A DNA stretch of 64,000 nt from Planctomycetota bacterium (GTDB taxonomy: Bacteria; Planctomycetota; Phycisphaerae; Sedimentisphaerales; Anaerobacaceae): the NCBI GenBank assembly GCA_014384025.1, contig JACNGQ010000198.1, positions 1 to 64,000 of the forward strand, given 5' to 3'. Below the pieces are notes generated by a model. It did no database searches. It was not told the origin of the DNA and was given only the letters and a program-made list of their open reading frames with translations. This document shows positions 47,414-56,927 of the stretch, piece after piece (position 1 is the first letter of the stretch; the number at the start of each line of letters is the position of its first letter). Position numbers and translations under genes: made by a program.

Positions 47414-48862
47414 CTATTCAACCGCTGCGCCATTTTGAATCGGCACGCTGGGCCCGCGGCGCTTGAATAAATCTATATTCATCCACTTTTTGCTCTTAAA
47501 TCTCCAGCGGGTGGCCAATCCCACCGCAATAATGCTGACTGTAGCGGCCGACCACGGCCCCAATGCACCAAGCGATGGAAAAAACCTCGCGATAATCCAG
47601 CCGCCAAGCCCTAATATCAATACCGCCCCAACCGCCGAGATCATTGCCAGCCAAACAGTATCACCCGCGCCTCGCAGTGAGCCGCTGTAAATAGTACGTG
47701 CTGCATGAAAGGCCTGGTATATGGCGGCACAAATAAGAATTTCTACGCCAGCCTCAATCACTTTATTGTCGGACGACCAAAAAGCCATCAGGGAATTCCT
47801 GAATACGAAAAAGCAAATCCCCACAAGCCCCATATAAATCATCGCAACCTTCAAACATACTCTGGTTTGTTTGATCGCTATGTCTTTTCTGCCCTGGCCT
47901 ATTGCTTTGCCAACCGCCGCCGTCAGTGCGGTACCCATCCCGACAACGGGCATAATCGAAAGAGAAGTATATGAAAGCACAGCGCTTGTCGCGGCCAGCG
48001 CTTCGGTACCGAATTTTCCGACCAGACCGAACAATATCACGCCCCAGAATGCGACATTAACCATCAGCCCGAAGCCGGCCGGAAGCCCAACCTTCAGCAA
48101 ATCGTACATTTTCCCAAAATCTATATATAAAGTTCTTCTGGACTTATAGGTTGCGTTTATATTGCCGCCTAAAAATACGATAATATTTATAAAAGCCCCG
48201 ATACCGATGCCGATAAATGTACCCCAGCCCGCACCCGCAATACCCATCCTGGGAAAACCGAACTTGCCAAAAATCAAAACGTAATTGGCCGCCACATTGA
48301 CTAACTGTCCGCATAACGAAGCAAACATCGTAATAATAGGCCGATGAATACCCATAAAGAACTGAGCGCTTGACCAGTTAATCACGGCCATAATATGAGC
48401 ATAAAGCATAATGCGAAGATATATCACTTCCATTCCGACCACCGCTGGCGGATGTCCCATCATTTTGAATATCCACGGCGCAGTCGGCCACATAATCGCC
48501 ACAACAGCCATAAAAAAAATCAGCCCCATATATACGGCTTGCCAGAAATAATTCGAGCAGTCTTTTTTGTTGCCTCTGCCGAGACTTTGACTTACGAACG
48601 TATTAAGGCTTGTTATCGCACCTATGGCAAAACCACCCGGAAGAAAGCTTACGAAACCGGCCGGTAAAATCGCCGCCAGAGCATCCGTGCCGAGACGCGA
48701 AACCATAAACCGGTCAACGAACTGCATAAGAGTAAATGATATGGTCGCTATTACCATCGGCCCCGATAGCTTCAGCATATATCTTAGCGTTGTTGGGTCT
48801 TCACTGTCACTGGATGAAAGTAGAGTTGTTTCGTCCGTCATTTTAAGGCTTAGCTTTAACAA
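47414..48862 (-). CDS. MATE-family efflux transporter
   Basis: LKLSGPMVIATISFTLMQFVDRFMVSRLGTDALAAI; 12-TM pattern; alternative start at 48841. Confidence 0.92.
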   Translation of the reverse strand: MLKLSLKMTDETTLLSSSDSEDPTTLRYMLKLSGPMVIATISFTLMQFVDRFMVSRLGTDALAAILPAGFVSFLPGGFAIGAITSLNTFVSQSLGRGNKKDCSNYFWQAVYMGLIFFMAVVAIMWPTAPWIFKMMGHPPAVVGMEVIYLRIMLYAHIMAVINWSSAQFFMGIHRPIITMFASLCGQLVNVAANYVLIFGKFGFPRMGIAGAGWGTFIGIGIGAFINIIVFLGGNINATYKSRRTLYIDFGKMYDLLKVGLPAGFGLMVNVAFWGVILFGLVGKFGTEALAATSAVLSYTSLSIMPVVGMGTALTAAVGKAIGQGRKDIAIKQTRVCLKVAMIYMGLVGICFFVFRNSLMAFWSSDNKVIEAGVEILICAAIYQAFHAARTIYSGSLRGAGDTVWLAMISAVGAVLILGLGGWIIARFFPSLGALGPWSAATVSIIAVGLATRWRFKSKKWMNIDLFKRRGPSVPIQNGAAVE

Positions 48863-49170
48863 GAATCCTGTTTATTCAATCCCAATTTTTCCATCAGAGT
48901 ATCGGCAGAAATGTCCAAAACCTGCACTTGTTTGACCGGGCTTGTTTGACCGGAGATTATACTGACCGCATTCTTTTTCACATCAAGTTGTTTGGCCAGG
49001 AACTTTAAAAGGCATTTATTGGCTTTTCCTTTTTCCGGCGCTGCGGAAACCTTGACCTTTACCATTCCGTCAAGCAGCCCGCAAAACCGAGTCGGCCCGC
49101 TGCTGCCGGGCACAATCTTGGCTGTAAAGACAACACCACCATCAACTTCTTGAATCGCAGGATTAGCCAT
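48856..49170 (-). CDS. DUF167/YggU family protein
   Basis: VKVSAAPEKGKANKCLLKFLAKQLDVKKNAVSIISGQTSPVKQVQV. Confidence 0.9.
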   Translation of the reverse strand: MANPAIQEVDGGVVFTAKIVPGSSGPTRFCGLLDGMVKVKVSAAPEKGKANKCLLKFLAKQLDVKKNAVSIISGQTSPVKQVQVLDISADTLMEKLGLNKQDSC

Positions 49171-49213
49171 TTCAATAATCAGACCTGAGTTTTACACGGA
49201 GTTAATTTCCGAA

Positions 49214-49516
49214 TCACTCAATGTTTTCCCGAAGGTTTGCGCCAATCGCCTGTTGCACATACTTTTCAACCTGTTCGGCAAGCTCATTCAGTGATGCAAG
49301 TTGAAAATCTTCGTAATGACCCCCGAGAAGTTCACCGTCCAGCGCCCTCTTGTAGATTCTGACACGTATAACAGGAGGATCAGCGCTCGATTTGCTGAAA
49401 TCACTGTCTTTATGCTCGGTAAGCTCGACGCGCCATTCCTCGCTAATGAAAACAAGGCACTTGCCGGTAAAAACCGCCGTCGGAAAATAATCACACAATA
49501 GCTTAAGTGTTTCCAT
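49214..49516 (-). CDS. Hypothetical protein
   Basis: 100-aa ORF just upstream of the DUF167 gene, same strand. Confidence 0.5.
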   Translation of the reverse strand: METLKLLCDYFPTAVFTGKCLVFISEEWRVELTEHKDSDFSKSSADPPVIRVRIYKRALDGELLGGHYEDFQLASLNELAEQVEKYVQQAIGANLRENIE

Positions 49517-49752
49517 ATGAAATTTATTGATCTCTTCTAAAAAATATAATCCTGATTATACGCATATTTAATTAACGTATATTACCAAAGATAATACCAA
49601 ATGCACTATTTTATTTATTGAATACTTTAAACTTCAAACATCATGAGCAGGGCGATACTGACAATATTCTATTCATACAGATTCAATTGTAAGAATCAAG
49701 TCCTTTTATCCACTTTGGTACGTCTCAGTGTACACCAGCCTGACAAAAACAT

Positions 49753-50997
49753 CTATTCAAGTTTAAGGCAGACGACAGATCCCTCTGCACTGCGAGCGTA
49801 GAGCAGATTCCCAAGCAAAATGGGCTTAGACCAGCAAAGACCATCAAGAATCTTCTGTCGGTGGGTTTCCTCGAAAGCCATTTCACCCAGCTCACCCCAG
49901 ATTAACTCACCTTTCTCACTGAGCATAATCATCTTGTTACCAACTCGGAGCAAGTTCCCGAAATCGTATTTATCATTAAACCACTTACGTTTACCCGTTT
50001 CGGCATTAACACAGCTTAGACCGCTTCCTTTGTTTGTCAGGAAGTAAATGTAGTTTTTATAGATCACGTGGGTATTGAAGGCAAACCACTCGTTTGGGTA
50101 TTTGGCGTCCTCCGACAGCCAATCCTGCGTGAATGTATCGCCGTCAAGTGACAGGCGGCTCATGCCGTGTGCACTGTGATTGAGGTAGATGTGGCCTTTG
50201 TAAATGTAAGGCGTGATCGCATTGCAGTTAGATTTTTCCTTCCATGTCTTTGTATAAGTCGCCAGGGATTGACCTGTCGCCGGATCGAGCACCAGGAAAT
50301 CCTCATTTGTGAATAAAGCCACGGCAGGGCGATTGAACATGTCCGAAGGTAATGGTTTTGCTGTGGAGTAGCCGACAACGTTATTATCGCTCTTCCAGAC
50401 AATTTCACCCGTGTCCTTATTCAGGGCCAGTCCCCTGTCACCAACGTTATAAATGACGACATCACCGATGATGGTGGGTGAAGCCGCAAAACCCCACCAG
50501 GGTTTATTCGGTTTATAATGCACCGCCGAGGCCTCCCAAATCTTCTTTCCCGTCCTGGCATTGAGACAGAAGATATGCCCAAGCTTACTGAGTGTATATA
50601 CCTTGCCCTCGTGAATAGTCGGCGTTGAGCTGGGACCGCCCGGATGCAGGCGAGGTTCGAGAAGGCAGGAATAATCGAAGGTCCATTTTTCATCGCCGCT
50701 CTTTGCATCAAGGCAGTAAACGAAGTCCTTCGCTTTGGTTTTATCTTCATCTTTAGGTGTTCCATTGTTACCCATCGTATAGACAAGACCGTTGGCAATA
50801 GTAAGCGAACCCATGCCCGTCTTGACTGTTGTCTCCCATACTACGGTCCCGGAATTCGCGTTAAATTCCTTTGCGAGAGGTTTGAGGTCAAAGTTGGGAC
50901 CCAGGTAATGAGGCCAATCAGCCGCCAAGCTTGAGCCGGCAAATAATCCGGAAATAATAATTACAAAACAACACCATTTTAGAATCTTCATTTTCAT
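49753..50997 (-). CDS. Secreted PQQ-binding-like beta-propeller protein
   Basis: Signal peptide MKMKILKWCCFVIIISGLFAGSSLAADWPHYLGPNFD; repeats VYCLDAKSGDEKWTF, FCLNARTGKKIWEA, LALNKDTGEIVWK. Confidence 0.88.
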   Translation of the reverse strand: MKMKILKWCCFVIIISGLFAGSSLAADWPHYLGPNFDLKPLAKEFNANSGTVVWETTVKTGMGSLTIANGLVYTMGNNGTPKDEDKTKAKDFVYCLDAKSGDEKWTFDYSCLLEPRLHPGGPSSTPTIHEGKVYTLSKLGHIFCLNARTGKKIWEASAVHYKPNKPWWGFAASPTIIGDVVIYNVGDRGLALNKDTGEIVWKSDNNVVGYSTAKPLPSDMFNRPAVALFTNEDFLVLDPATGQSLATYTKTWKEKSNCNAITPYIYKGHIYLNHSAHGMSRLSLDGDTFTQDWLSEDAKYPNEWFAFNTHVIYKNYIYFLTNKGSGLSCVNAETGKRKWFNDKYDFGNLLRVGNKMIMLSEKGELIWGELGEMAFEETHRQKILDGLCWSKPILLGNLLYARSAEGSVVCLKLE

Positions 50998-51014
50998 TCC
51001 CTTTTCTATGTGAG

Positions 51015-52541
51015 CTATCTTCTCGGTTTGTTTAGTTTGCGCCATGCATCCATCGTACGCCTAAGGTTGTCATAAGCATCACCGCCAATACCGTAACCCT
51101 GAAATCCTATCGGCCCGGTGTAGCCGGACCTCTTTAGCGTCCTCAGGAACCGACCGATATCAAATGTACCTCGGTCCAGTGTCTGAATCAGTTGTTTCCA
51201 GTCCTTTCCTCCACTGTCCGCACCATTGATACTGACCACAAACAAATGGGGCATAGCCGAGGTTATGAGCGATCTCATATTCTTTTCATCTTCCGTCCTC
51301 AGCCAGTGGCACAGGTTGAATGTTATTCCCGCGTTCTTACGGTCAACTTTTTTTGCCACTCGTATCGCGTCCTCTACCTTCTCAAGCCAGAAGCCCGCAT
51401 GTGGGTACAGTGCGATGCGCAATCCGGCCTCAGTCGCCATATCGGAAATTTCACGGATAACTTCTACAGCACGGCCATCACCTTCCGGCTGGGACGGTTT
51501 GAACTTCTTGCTCTGTACGAAAAGCCACAATATCGAATTGCTTCCCTTAAGTACCTCGATAGCCTCCTTCAATTCAGGGCCGTAACTCGGCTGGTCGGCG
51601 TCGATATTCGCACCGAGATAAACCGCAAACATCCTCAAACCGTTTTTGTCAAGCTCTTCGAGCATTTCCCCCAATTCTTTGTCTGCCCTGCCTCCTATTC
51701 CCGCATATCCTAACTCCTTTACCATTTCCACCTGCTCTTTTGCGGTTTTGTGTTTATCGTCTTTCGTCGCAGTATCCATCGCAAAGAACGGATTCGGACC
51801 CGCCGGTTCTATCCGGATATTACGATACGCCACAGGCCCATGGTCACCCTGCAGCATTAACGGCCCTGAAGGTTTTGCGTCGTTAAACGCACTGGCCCGT
51901 GTCGGCCCGCTTACCTCAATGTCCGCATGAACAACAGTCCCGTTATGAACAACCTTTTCGAATCTGGCATTAGCTACTTTTTCTCCCCTCCTGTTAAAAC
52001 GCGGCGCGCGGAAAATGATATCAAACGTCTGCCACTGACCTGGTTCCCGAGAAACATTTACTCGCGGAGAATGACCTTCATAACCTTTAGGCTCTCTATT
52101 ATCATCCCACCTCTCGTAAATCCCCCCGCACTCAATTCCCGGATACTGCGGCTTCTTCTGCCAGCTATCGAAGACTTGTATTTCATACCTACCCATAAAA
52201 TATACACCGGAATTGGAGTCCTTAGAGACCATAAACTCGATATGGGCCTTGACATCACCAAATTCCTCCTTGCTGAAAAGATTTGACGTCCTACCGGTTA
52301 CCCCGTTTACAATTACTCCATTACCCGGCTTACTTCCCAGAAGTTTGTTATTGTCCGGTTTCGTAAACACATCGCCGACAATCTGCCATTGCCCCGTATT
52401 GTCACGCCATTGAGAAAAATCACCACCTGTGAGTACAACACTTGCACCACTCTCTTTTGCTCCAACATTCACACACAGTGATAAACACAGGCTTGATACG
52501 ATTAATAAAAATACTTTAATTTTACTGCTTCGGACTTTCAT
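51015..52541 (-). CDS. Secreted DUF1080 domain fused to xylose-isomerase-like TIM barrel
   Basis: N-terminus GGDFSQWRDNTGQWQIVGDVF...SGVYFMGRYEIQVFDS...GPVAYRNIRIEP; C-terminus MVKELGYAGIGGRADKELGEMLEELDKNGLRMFAVYLG...ALYPHAGFW...GITFNLCHWL. Confidence 0.88.
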   Translation of the reverse strand: MKVRSSKIKVFLLIVSSLCLSLCVNVGAKESGASVVLTGGDFSQWRDNTGQWQIVGDVFTKPDNNKLLGSKPGNGVIVNGVTGRTSNLFSKEEFGDVKAHIEFMVSKDSNSGVYFMGRYEIQVFDSWQKKPQYPGIECGGIYERWDDNREPKGYEGHSPRVNVSREPGQWQTFDIIFRAPRFNRRGEKVANARFEKVVHNGTVVHADIEVSGPTRASAFNDAKPSGPLMLQGDHGPVAYRNIRIEPAGPNPFFAMDTATKDDKHKTAKEQVEMVKELGYAGIGGRADKELGEMLEELDKNGLRMFAVYLGANIDADQPSYGPELKEAIEVLKGSNSILWLFVQSKKFKPSQPEGDGRAVEVIREISDMATEAGLRIALYPHAGFWLEKVEDAIRVAKKVDRKNAGITFNLCHWLRTEDEKNMRSLITSAMPHLFVVSINGADSGGKDWKQLIQTLDRGTFDIGRFLRTLKRSGYTGPIGFQGYGIGGDAYDNLRRTMDAWRKLNKPRR

Positions 52542-52556
52542 AATTCCTCCACTTCG

Positions 52557-52598
52557 AATAATAAATAGTCAATAGACAATAGAAAATAGTCAATTCTA
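52557..52598. repeat. Six-unit AATAGTC-like heptad tract overlapping the stop codon of 52596..53888
   Basis: AATAATA AATAGTC AATAGAC AATAGAA AATAGTC AATTCTA. Confidence 0.8.
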
Positions 52599-53888
52599 CA
52601 ACCGCCATGGGCTTCGCATCGCCCTTGATAGCATTCGATTGGCCTGTTCATCGTTGATAAAGCGTTCCTTGTCAGGGTCCCATTTTAGTTTTCGCCCCAA
52701 CAGCATTGAAATATTGCCGATGTGTGCGATTGTAAAGCAACGATGGCCTATCTCCGGCGGAAAATAACAGTCCTTACGAGATTTAACACAATCAAGGAAG
52801 TTCCGCTGCTCACCTGCCTTACACGTATAAAGATGAATCTCATTCGGCTCAATCACAGAATCCAGAATGGATTCAGGTTCGGCCTGCAGTTTCGCCCTCC
52901 AGCCGCGATTACCTATCCACCCCTCCGACCCTTCGAACCGCAGACTTGGAGTACCCGAAGTCACTATCAGCCTGACTCCGCTGGCATATTTATATTCGAT
53001 TTTAAATTCTTTTGCGCTGTTATAAAGTCCGTCCCGCCAGAATTCACCTTTTCCTTCAACCTCCACCGGCCCGGTATGTTCAGTATCGTTTCCCCACTGA
53101 GCACCGTCCAGAAGATGCGCTCCCCAGTCCGTTAACATCCCTCCCGAATAATCATGTATCCATCGAAAGTTCCAGTGAATGCGGTCTTTGTTATATGGTG
53201 CGTATGGTGCCGGGCCAAGCCACATATCATAATCAAAACCATCCGGCACGGGCATAGGTGTAGGGTCTCCGGGCGTATCCGGCCCGCTCGGCAGCTCTAC
53301 CCGGATAGTGTGCACCTTGCCGATTCTGCCATTACGAACCAGTTCGCACATTCTAAGATAAACGTCAACTGACCTGTCTTCCGTTGACCACTGAAAAACT
53401 CGGTTATAACGCTTCATCGTCTCACAAAGTATCCTGCCTTCCTCAACGGTCAGTGTCGGTTTCTCGCATTCGACATCCTTGCCCGCCTTGGCCGCCATTA
53501 TTGAAATTGGTACGTGCCAGTGATCGGGTGTCGAAATCATCACCGCGTCGATATCATCTCGCTCAATAATTTCTCGAAAATCCTTGTAAGTCGCACAATC
53601 TTTATTGCCGTATTTCTTGTTCACCATATCGCGGGCTATGTTCATGTGACTGGTTTCAACATCGCAAACCGCGACAGCCTGGGCATCTGCGTTTCCCAGA
53701 AAGTTCGTTAGATTAACCGCTCTGCCGTGATCGCCCACCCCGATAAAACCAATTGTAATCCGCTCACTGGCCGCAACAGTCCCCGTCTTACCAAGCGCCG
53801 AAGACCGAACCAAATAAGGAAAACCAACCGCCCCCGCAGATACACCAGCTACCTTTCTTAAAAACTGCCGCCTATTAATATTTTTCAT
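52596..53888 (-). CDS. Gfo/Idh/MocA family oxidoreductase with Tat signal
   Basis: NRRQFLRKVAGVSAGAVGFPYLV; ITIGFIGVGDHGRAV; CEKPTLTVEEGR; WTEDR/ HWNFRWIHDYSGGMLTDWGAH. Confidence 0.93.
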   Translation of the reverse strand: MKNINRRQFLRKVAGVSAGAVGFPYLVRSSALGKTGTVAASERITIGFIGVGDHGRAVNLTNFLGNADAQAVAVCDVETSHMNIARDMVNKKYGNKDCATYKDFREIIERDDIDAVMISTPDHWHVPISIMAAKAGKDVECEKPTLTVEEGRILCETMKRYNRVFQWSTEDRSVDVYLRMCELVRNGRIGKVHTIRVELPSGPDTPGDPTPMPVPDGFDYDMWLGPAPYAPYNKDRIHWNFRWIHDYSGGMLTDWGAHLLDGAQWGNDTEHTGPVEVEGKGEFWRDGLYNSAKEFKIEYKYASGVRLIVTSGTPSLRFEGSEGWIGNRGWRAKLQAEPESILDSVIEPNEIHLYTCKAGEQRNFLDCVKSRKDCYFPPEIGHRCFTIAHIGNISMLLGRKLKWDPDKERFINDEQANRMLSRAMRSPWRL

Positions 53889-53935
53889 AATAAAAACACT
53901 CCTCTATCGTAACTAATAAGCAACGATTGTTTTCC

Positions 53936-53970
53936 AATAGTCAATAGTAAATAATAAATAGTAAATATCA
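53936..53970. repeat. Five-unit AATAGTC-like heptad tract overlapping the stop codon of 53968..55329
   Basis: AATAGTC AATAGTA AATAATA AATAGTA AATATCA. Confidence 0.8.
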
Positions 53971-55329
53971 AATGTGCCACGGGCTTCGCATCGACCTTGT
54001 CATCATCCTTTCGGCCTGTTCGTCGTTGACAAATTGCTCCCTGTCAGGGTCCCATTTCAAGTCCCGCCCCAACCGCATTGCTATATTACCGAGATGTGAA
54101 ATCGTTATGGAACGGTGAGCCGTTTCAATCGGAGCGACAGTCTCCTTTCGCGAAATCACACAATCGATAAAATTCCGCGAATGATCATCGCTTTTATACA
54201 GATGTATTTCGTTCGGCCCGATGACGGATTCGAGCAGTGACTTCGGTTGAGCATCGTGACGTCCACGGTCCGCCCATATCCGGCCTTCCGTGCCCTCGAA
54301 CGTTACTCCGCCGCGCTCCTTGTTCGAGATAATTAATTTTACGCCGTTCTTATATATACACTCGAAATAGAATTCCTTTGCCGTATTATAAAAACCGTCT
54401 TTGGCAAACACGCCTTTGGCATTTACTATTTCCACCGGCCCTGTATCTTCCGTCCCCATACCCCATTGTGCGATATCAGGGTGGTGCCCTCCCCAGTCCG
54501 TAACCTGCCCACCGGAGTAATCCAGCAGCCACCTAAAATTAACATGGCAGCGGGCGGGGCAGTAGGGGGCATAAGGAGCCGGGCCGAGCCACATGTCATA
54601 GTTAAAACCTTCCGGCACAGGCTTGGGCTTTGTACGATTACCTTGTTTTGAAATATCAGGTGTCCCGCCCGGCAGGCCGCACTTTACAGTATGCAGTTTC
54701 CCAATCCTTCCGTTTCGAACTAATTCGCAAGCACGCCTGAAATTATGGTCCGAACGCTGCTGGCTTCCGGTTTGGAAAACTCGGCCGCATCGTTTAACCG
54801 CATCGCTCATCGCACGTCCCTCCGGAATGGTCAGTGATAAAGGCTTTTCGCCATAGATGTCCTTGCCGGCCATTGCCGCTTCGATAACAACAATGGAATG
54901 CCAGTGGTCAGGAAGCGCAACCAAAACCACGTCGATATCATCACGTTCTATCACCCTGCGAAAATCTTCATACGAAGTGCATCCTCTGTAAGTGCCCGAT
55001 TCCGCCCTAAGGCCATAGTGTTCTACGACTATCCTCTTTGCAGGCTCACGGCCGCCGACACGGTTGTCCCAGTATCCGTTGCTCTCACGATTTACGTCAC
55101 AAACAGCAACAATCTGTACCCGTTCGTCCCTCAAAAAACTATTCAAATCATTGATACCCTGGTTCCCCGTGCCGATACAACCCATGGTAATCCTGTTGCT
55201 TGGCGCAGCATTGCCTGCTTTACCCAGCGATGATGAAGGGACAATATAAGGAAATGCTATTGCCGCCCCGGCAAAACCTGTTGACTTTTTCAAAAAACCG
55301 CGACGTGAGATATAATGTCCCGGATTCAT
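53968..55329 (-). CDS. Gfo/Idh/MocA family oxidoreductase with Tat signal
   Basis: SRRGFLKKSTGFAGAAIAFPYIVPSS; ITMGCIGTGNQG; GEKPLSLTIPEGRAM; NFRWLLDYSGGQVTDWGGHH; start after attggaggttgtagt. Confidence 0.93.
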   Translation of the reverse strand: MNPGHYISRRGFLKKSTGFAGAAIAFPYIVPSSSLGKAGNAAPSNRITMGCIGTGNQGINDLNSFLRDERVQIVAVCDVNRESNGYWDNRVGGREPAKRIVVEHYGLRAESGTYRGCTSYEDFRRVIERDDIDVVLVALPDHWHSIVVIEAAMAGKDIYGEKPLSLTIPEGRAMSDAVKRCGRVFQTGSQQRSDHNFRRACELVRNGRIGKLHTVKCGLPGGTPDISKQGNRTKPKPVPEGFNYDMWLGPAPYAPYCPARCHVNFRWLLDYSGGQVTDWGGHHPDIAQWGMGTEDTGPVEIVNAKGVFAKDGFYNTAKEFYFECIYKNGVKLIISNKERGGVTFEGTEGRIWADRGRHDAQPKSLLESVIGPNEIHLYKSDDHSRNFIDCVISRKETVAPIETAHRSITISHLGNIAMRLGRDLKWDPDREQFVNDEQAERMMTRSMRSPWHI

Positions 55330-55360
55330 ACTACAACCTCCAATCATTATTCAAATGTAT

Positions 55361-56809
55361 TTAGAATGACAGAAGACACTGCCAGATATACGTGTATCCG
55401 AGGGCGTCGATGTCCTCCCAGATTTGCTGGACCATTGCCTTGTCACCCGTGATTTCGGGCAAATCCCTGACTCGCTGCTCCCATGGAAAACATACTCCGG
55501 GTTTCACCGCTGGCGTCGCCCGGCCGGCCATACCCTTAACTTTCTCTCGTGATTCCACCGACGCGGGCAAATCGCAAGGCGGCGTATCGGTCGGCGCCTC
55601 AAAGCTGCCCGATGCATAAACACCATGCTCACGGCACACCTGATTCATCACCTTCATATTTTCTATATTGGTGTCATCCTGCATAATGGCTCCGGCGTCC
55701 ATTATATAACCGCCATCCTTGGCAACTTCTTTGATGACACGCATGCAGAACTCCCGCACTTCCTCAGGCGTACCCCAGCTCAACAGCATGTTCGGGATGC
55801 CGCCGCTGATAGCAAACTTATCATGCAGGCTGCGATGCACTTCGAAGATATCGTCTTGGTCGCAGTGGAAAACGATGCTTCTATCAGGCAGTTCGCGGAA
55901 AGTCTCGAAGTGATGTTTCCACCTGCCCTCGGCGTAAAACAGCGTCTGATGGCCGTTTTTCCAGAACTCCTCGATACATGGTTTGAGCGTTGGCCAGTAG
56001 TGGGACTCGAATTGTTTCGGGTTGAAGAAAGGCACGCAACCGCGATGCATCCAATAACCAATAGGCACCTGATTGCTCGGATCGGCAGTAGTCAGCCCCA
56101 CGTTGATTAAGTGCGGCATAAGCGCCTCGCAGGCCTTGAGCACTTTCTTGGGCTGCGTATGCATGTCATCCACCAGCCCCAGGTAGCCCCGCATTTTGTC
56201 TGCTATGATGTCGAACGGCGCTTTGAAGATACCTGCGATAGCCGACCCAGTACCGCATTCGGAACGAAGTCTCGCGATTTGCGGGCCAAAGGCGTAGAAA
56301 TATTGAAGCATGGCCATACCGCTCTTAACTAATGCCAGGTTGTTTCGCTTTGTCGAAGCCTCGCCAATCCTGCTGACTTCTGTGGAAACACGCGGCAGCC
56401 AGGTCTCGTAGAGAAAGCCGGTCGGATCGTCAATTAACGCATCGTATTCATCTGCCTTCATGAACGCCTCTCCTTCCGGCGGCTCGATATAGTTAAACCC
56501 GACCGTGTGAGGGATACCTATGCCGGGGATACCGTAGTAACGCAAACCTGCGGCCTGCGCCAGACCCGTCCATACATAAACCATATTTGGGACAACCGCG
56601 TCCCAGTCGAAATCCTTCGCGCACTTCACTGCGGCCTCGAAGGCCTTGTTGTAATCATGCGCAACATCTTGGCAAGTAAAACCTGCATATTTAGCCGTAA
56701 ACTCGGCAACAAACGGGCGAATTGGTATCATGTCCGGCTTTTCGTTTCGCATCGCCGTAATGTATCGATTCATTCGCTCGGAGTATAATTGTTCCATATC
56801 TTTAGCCAT
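55361..56809 (-). CDS. Uroporphyrinogen decarboxylase-family protein (MtaA/CmuA-type)
   Basis: FAISGGIPNMLLSWGTPEEVREFCMRVIKEVAKDGGYIMDAGAIMQDDTNIENMKVM. Confidence 0.85.
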   Translation of the reverse strand: MAKDMEQLYSERMNRYITAMRNEKPDMIPIRPFVAEFTAKYAGFTCQDVAHDYNKAFEAAVKCAKDFDWDAVVPNMVYVWTGLAQAAGLRYYGIPGIGIPHTVGFNYIEPPEGEAFMKADEYDALIDDPTGFLYETWLPRVSTEVSRIGEASTKRNNLALVKSGMAMLQYFYAFGPQIARLRSECGTGSAIAGIFKAPFDIIADKMRGYLGLVDDMHTQPKKVLKACEALMPHLINVGLTTADPSNQVPIGYWMHRGCVPFFNPKQFESHYWPTLKPCIEEFWKNGHQTLFYAEGRWKHHFETFRELPDRSIVFHCDQDDIFEVHRSLHDKFAISGGIPNMLLSWGTPEEVREFCMRVIKEVAKDGGYIMDAGAIMQDDTNIENMKVMNQVCREHGVYASGSFEAPTDTPPCDLPASVESREKVKGMAGRATPAVKPGVCFPWEQRVRDLPEITGDKAMVQQIWEDIDALGYTYIWQCLLSF

Positions 56810-56927
56810 ATCATTCTGCTCCTTTTTTGGAATTGGCTCAGCTTCTCTCGAAATTCAAAAAAACGTTTTAATCTACACTTAACATACCTGAATCATGCCA
56901 AAACGTCAAGCAGGCCTCCCCAGAATA

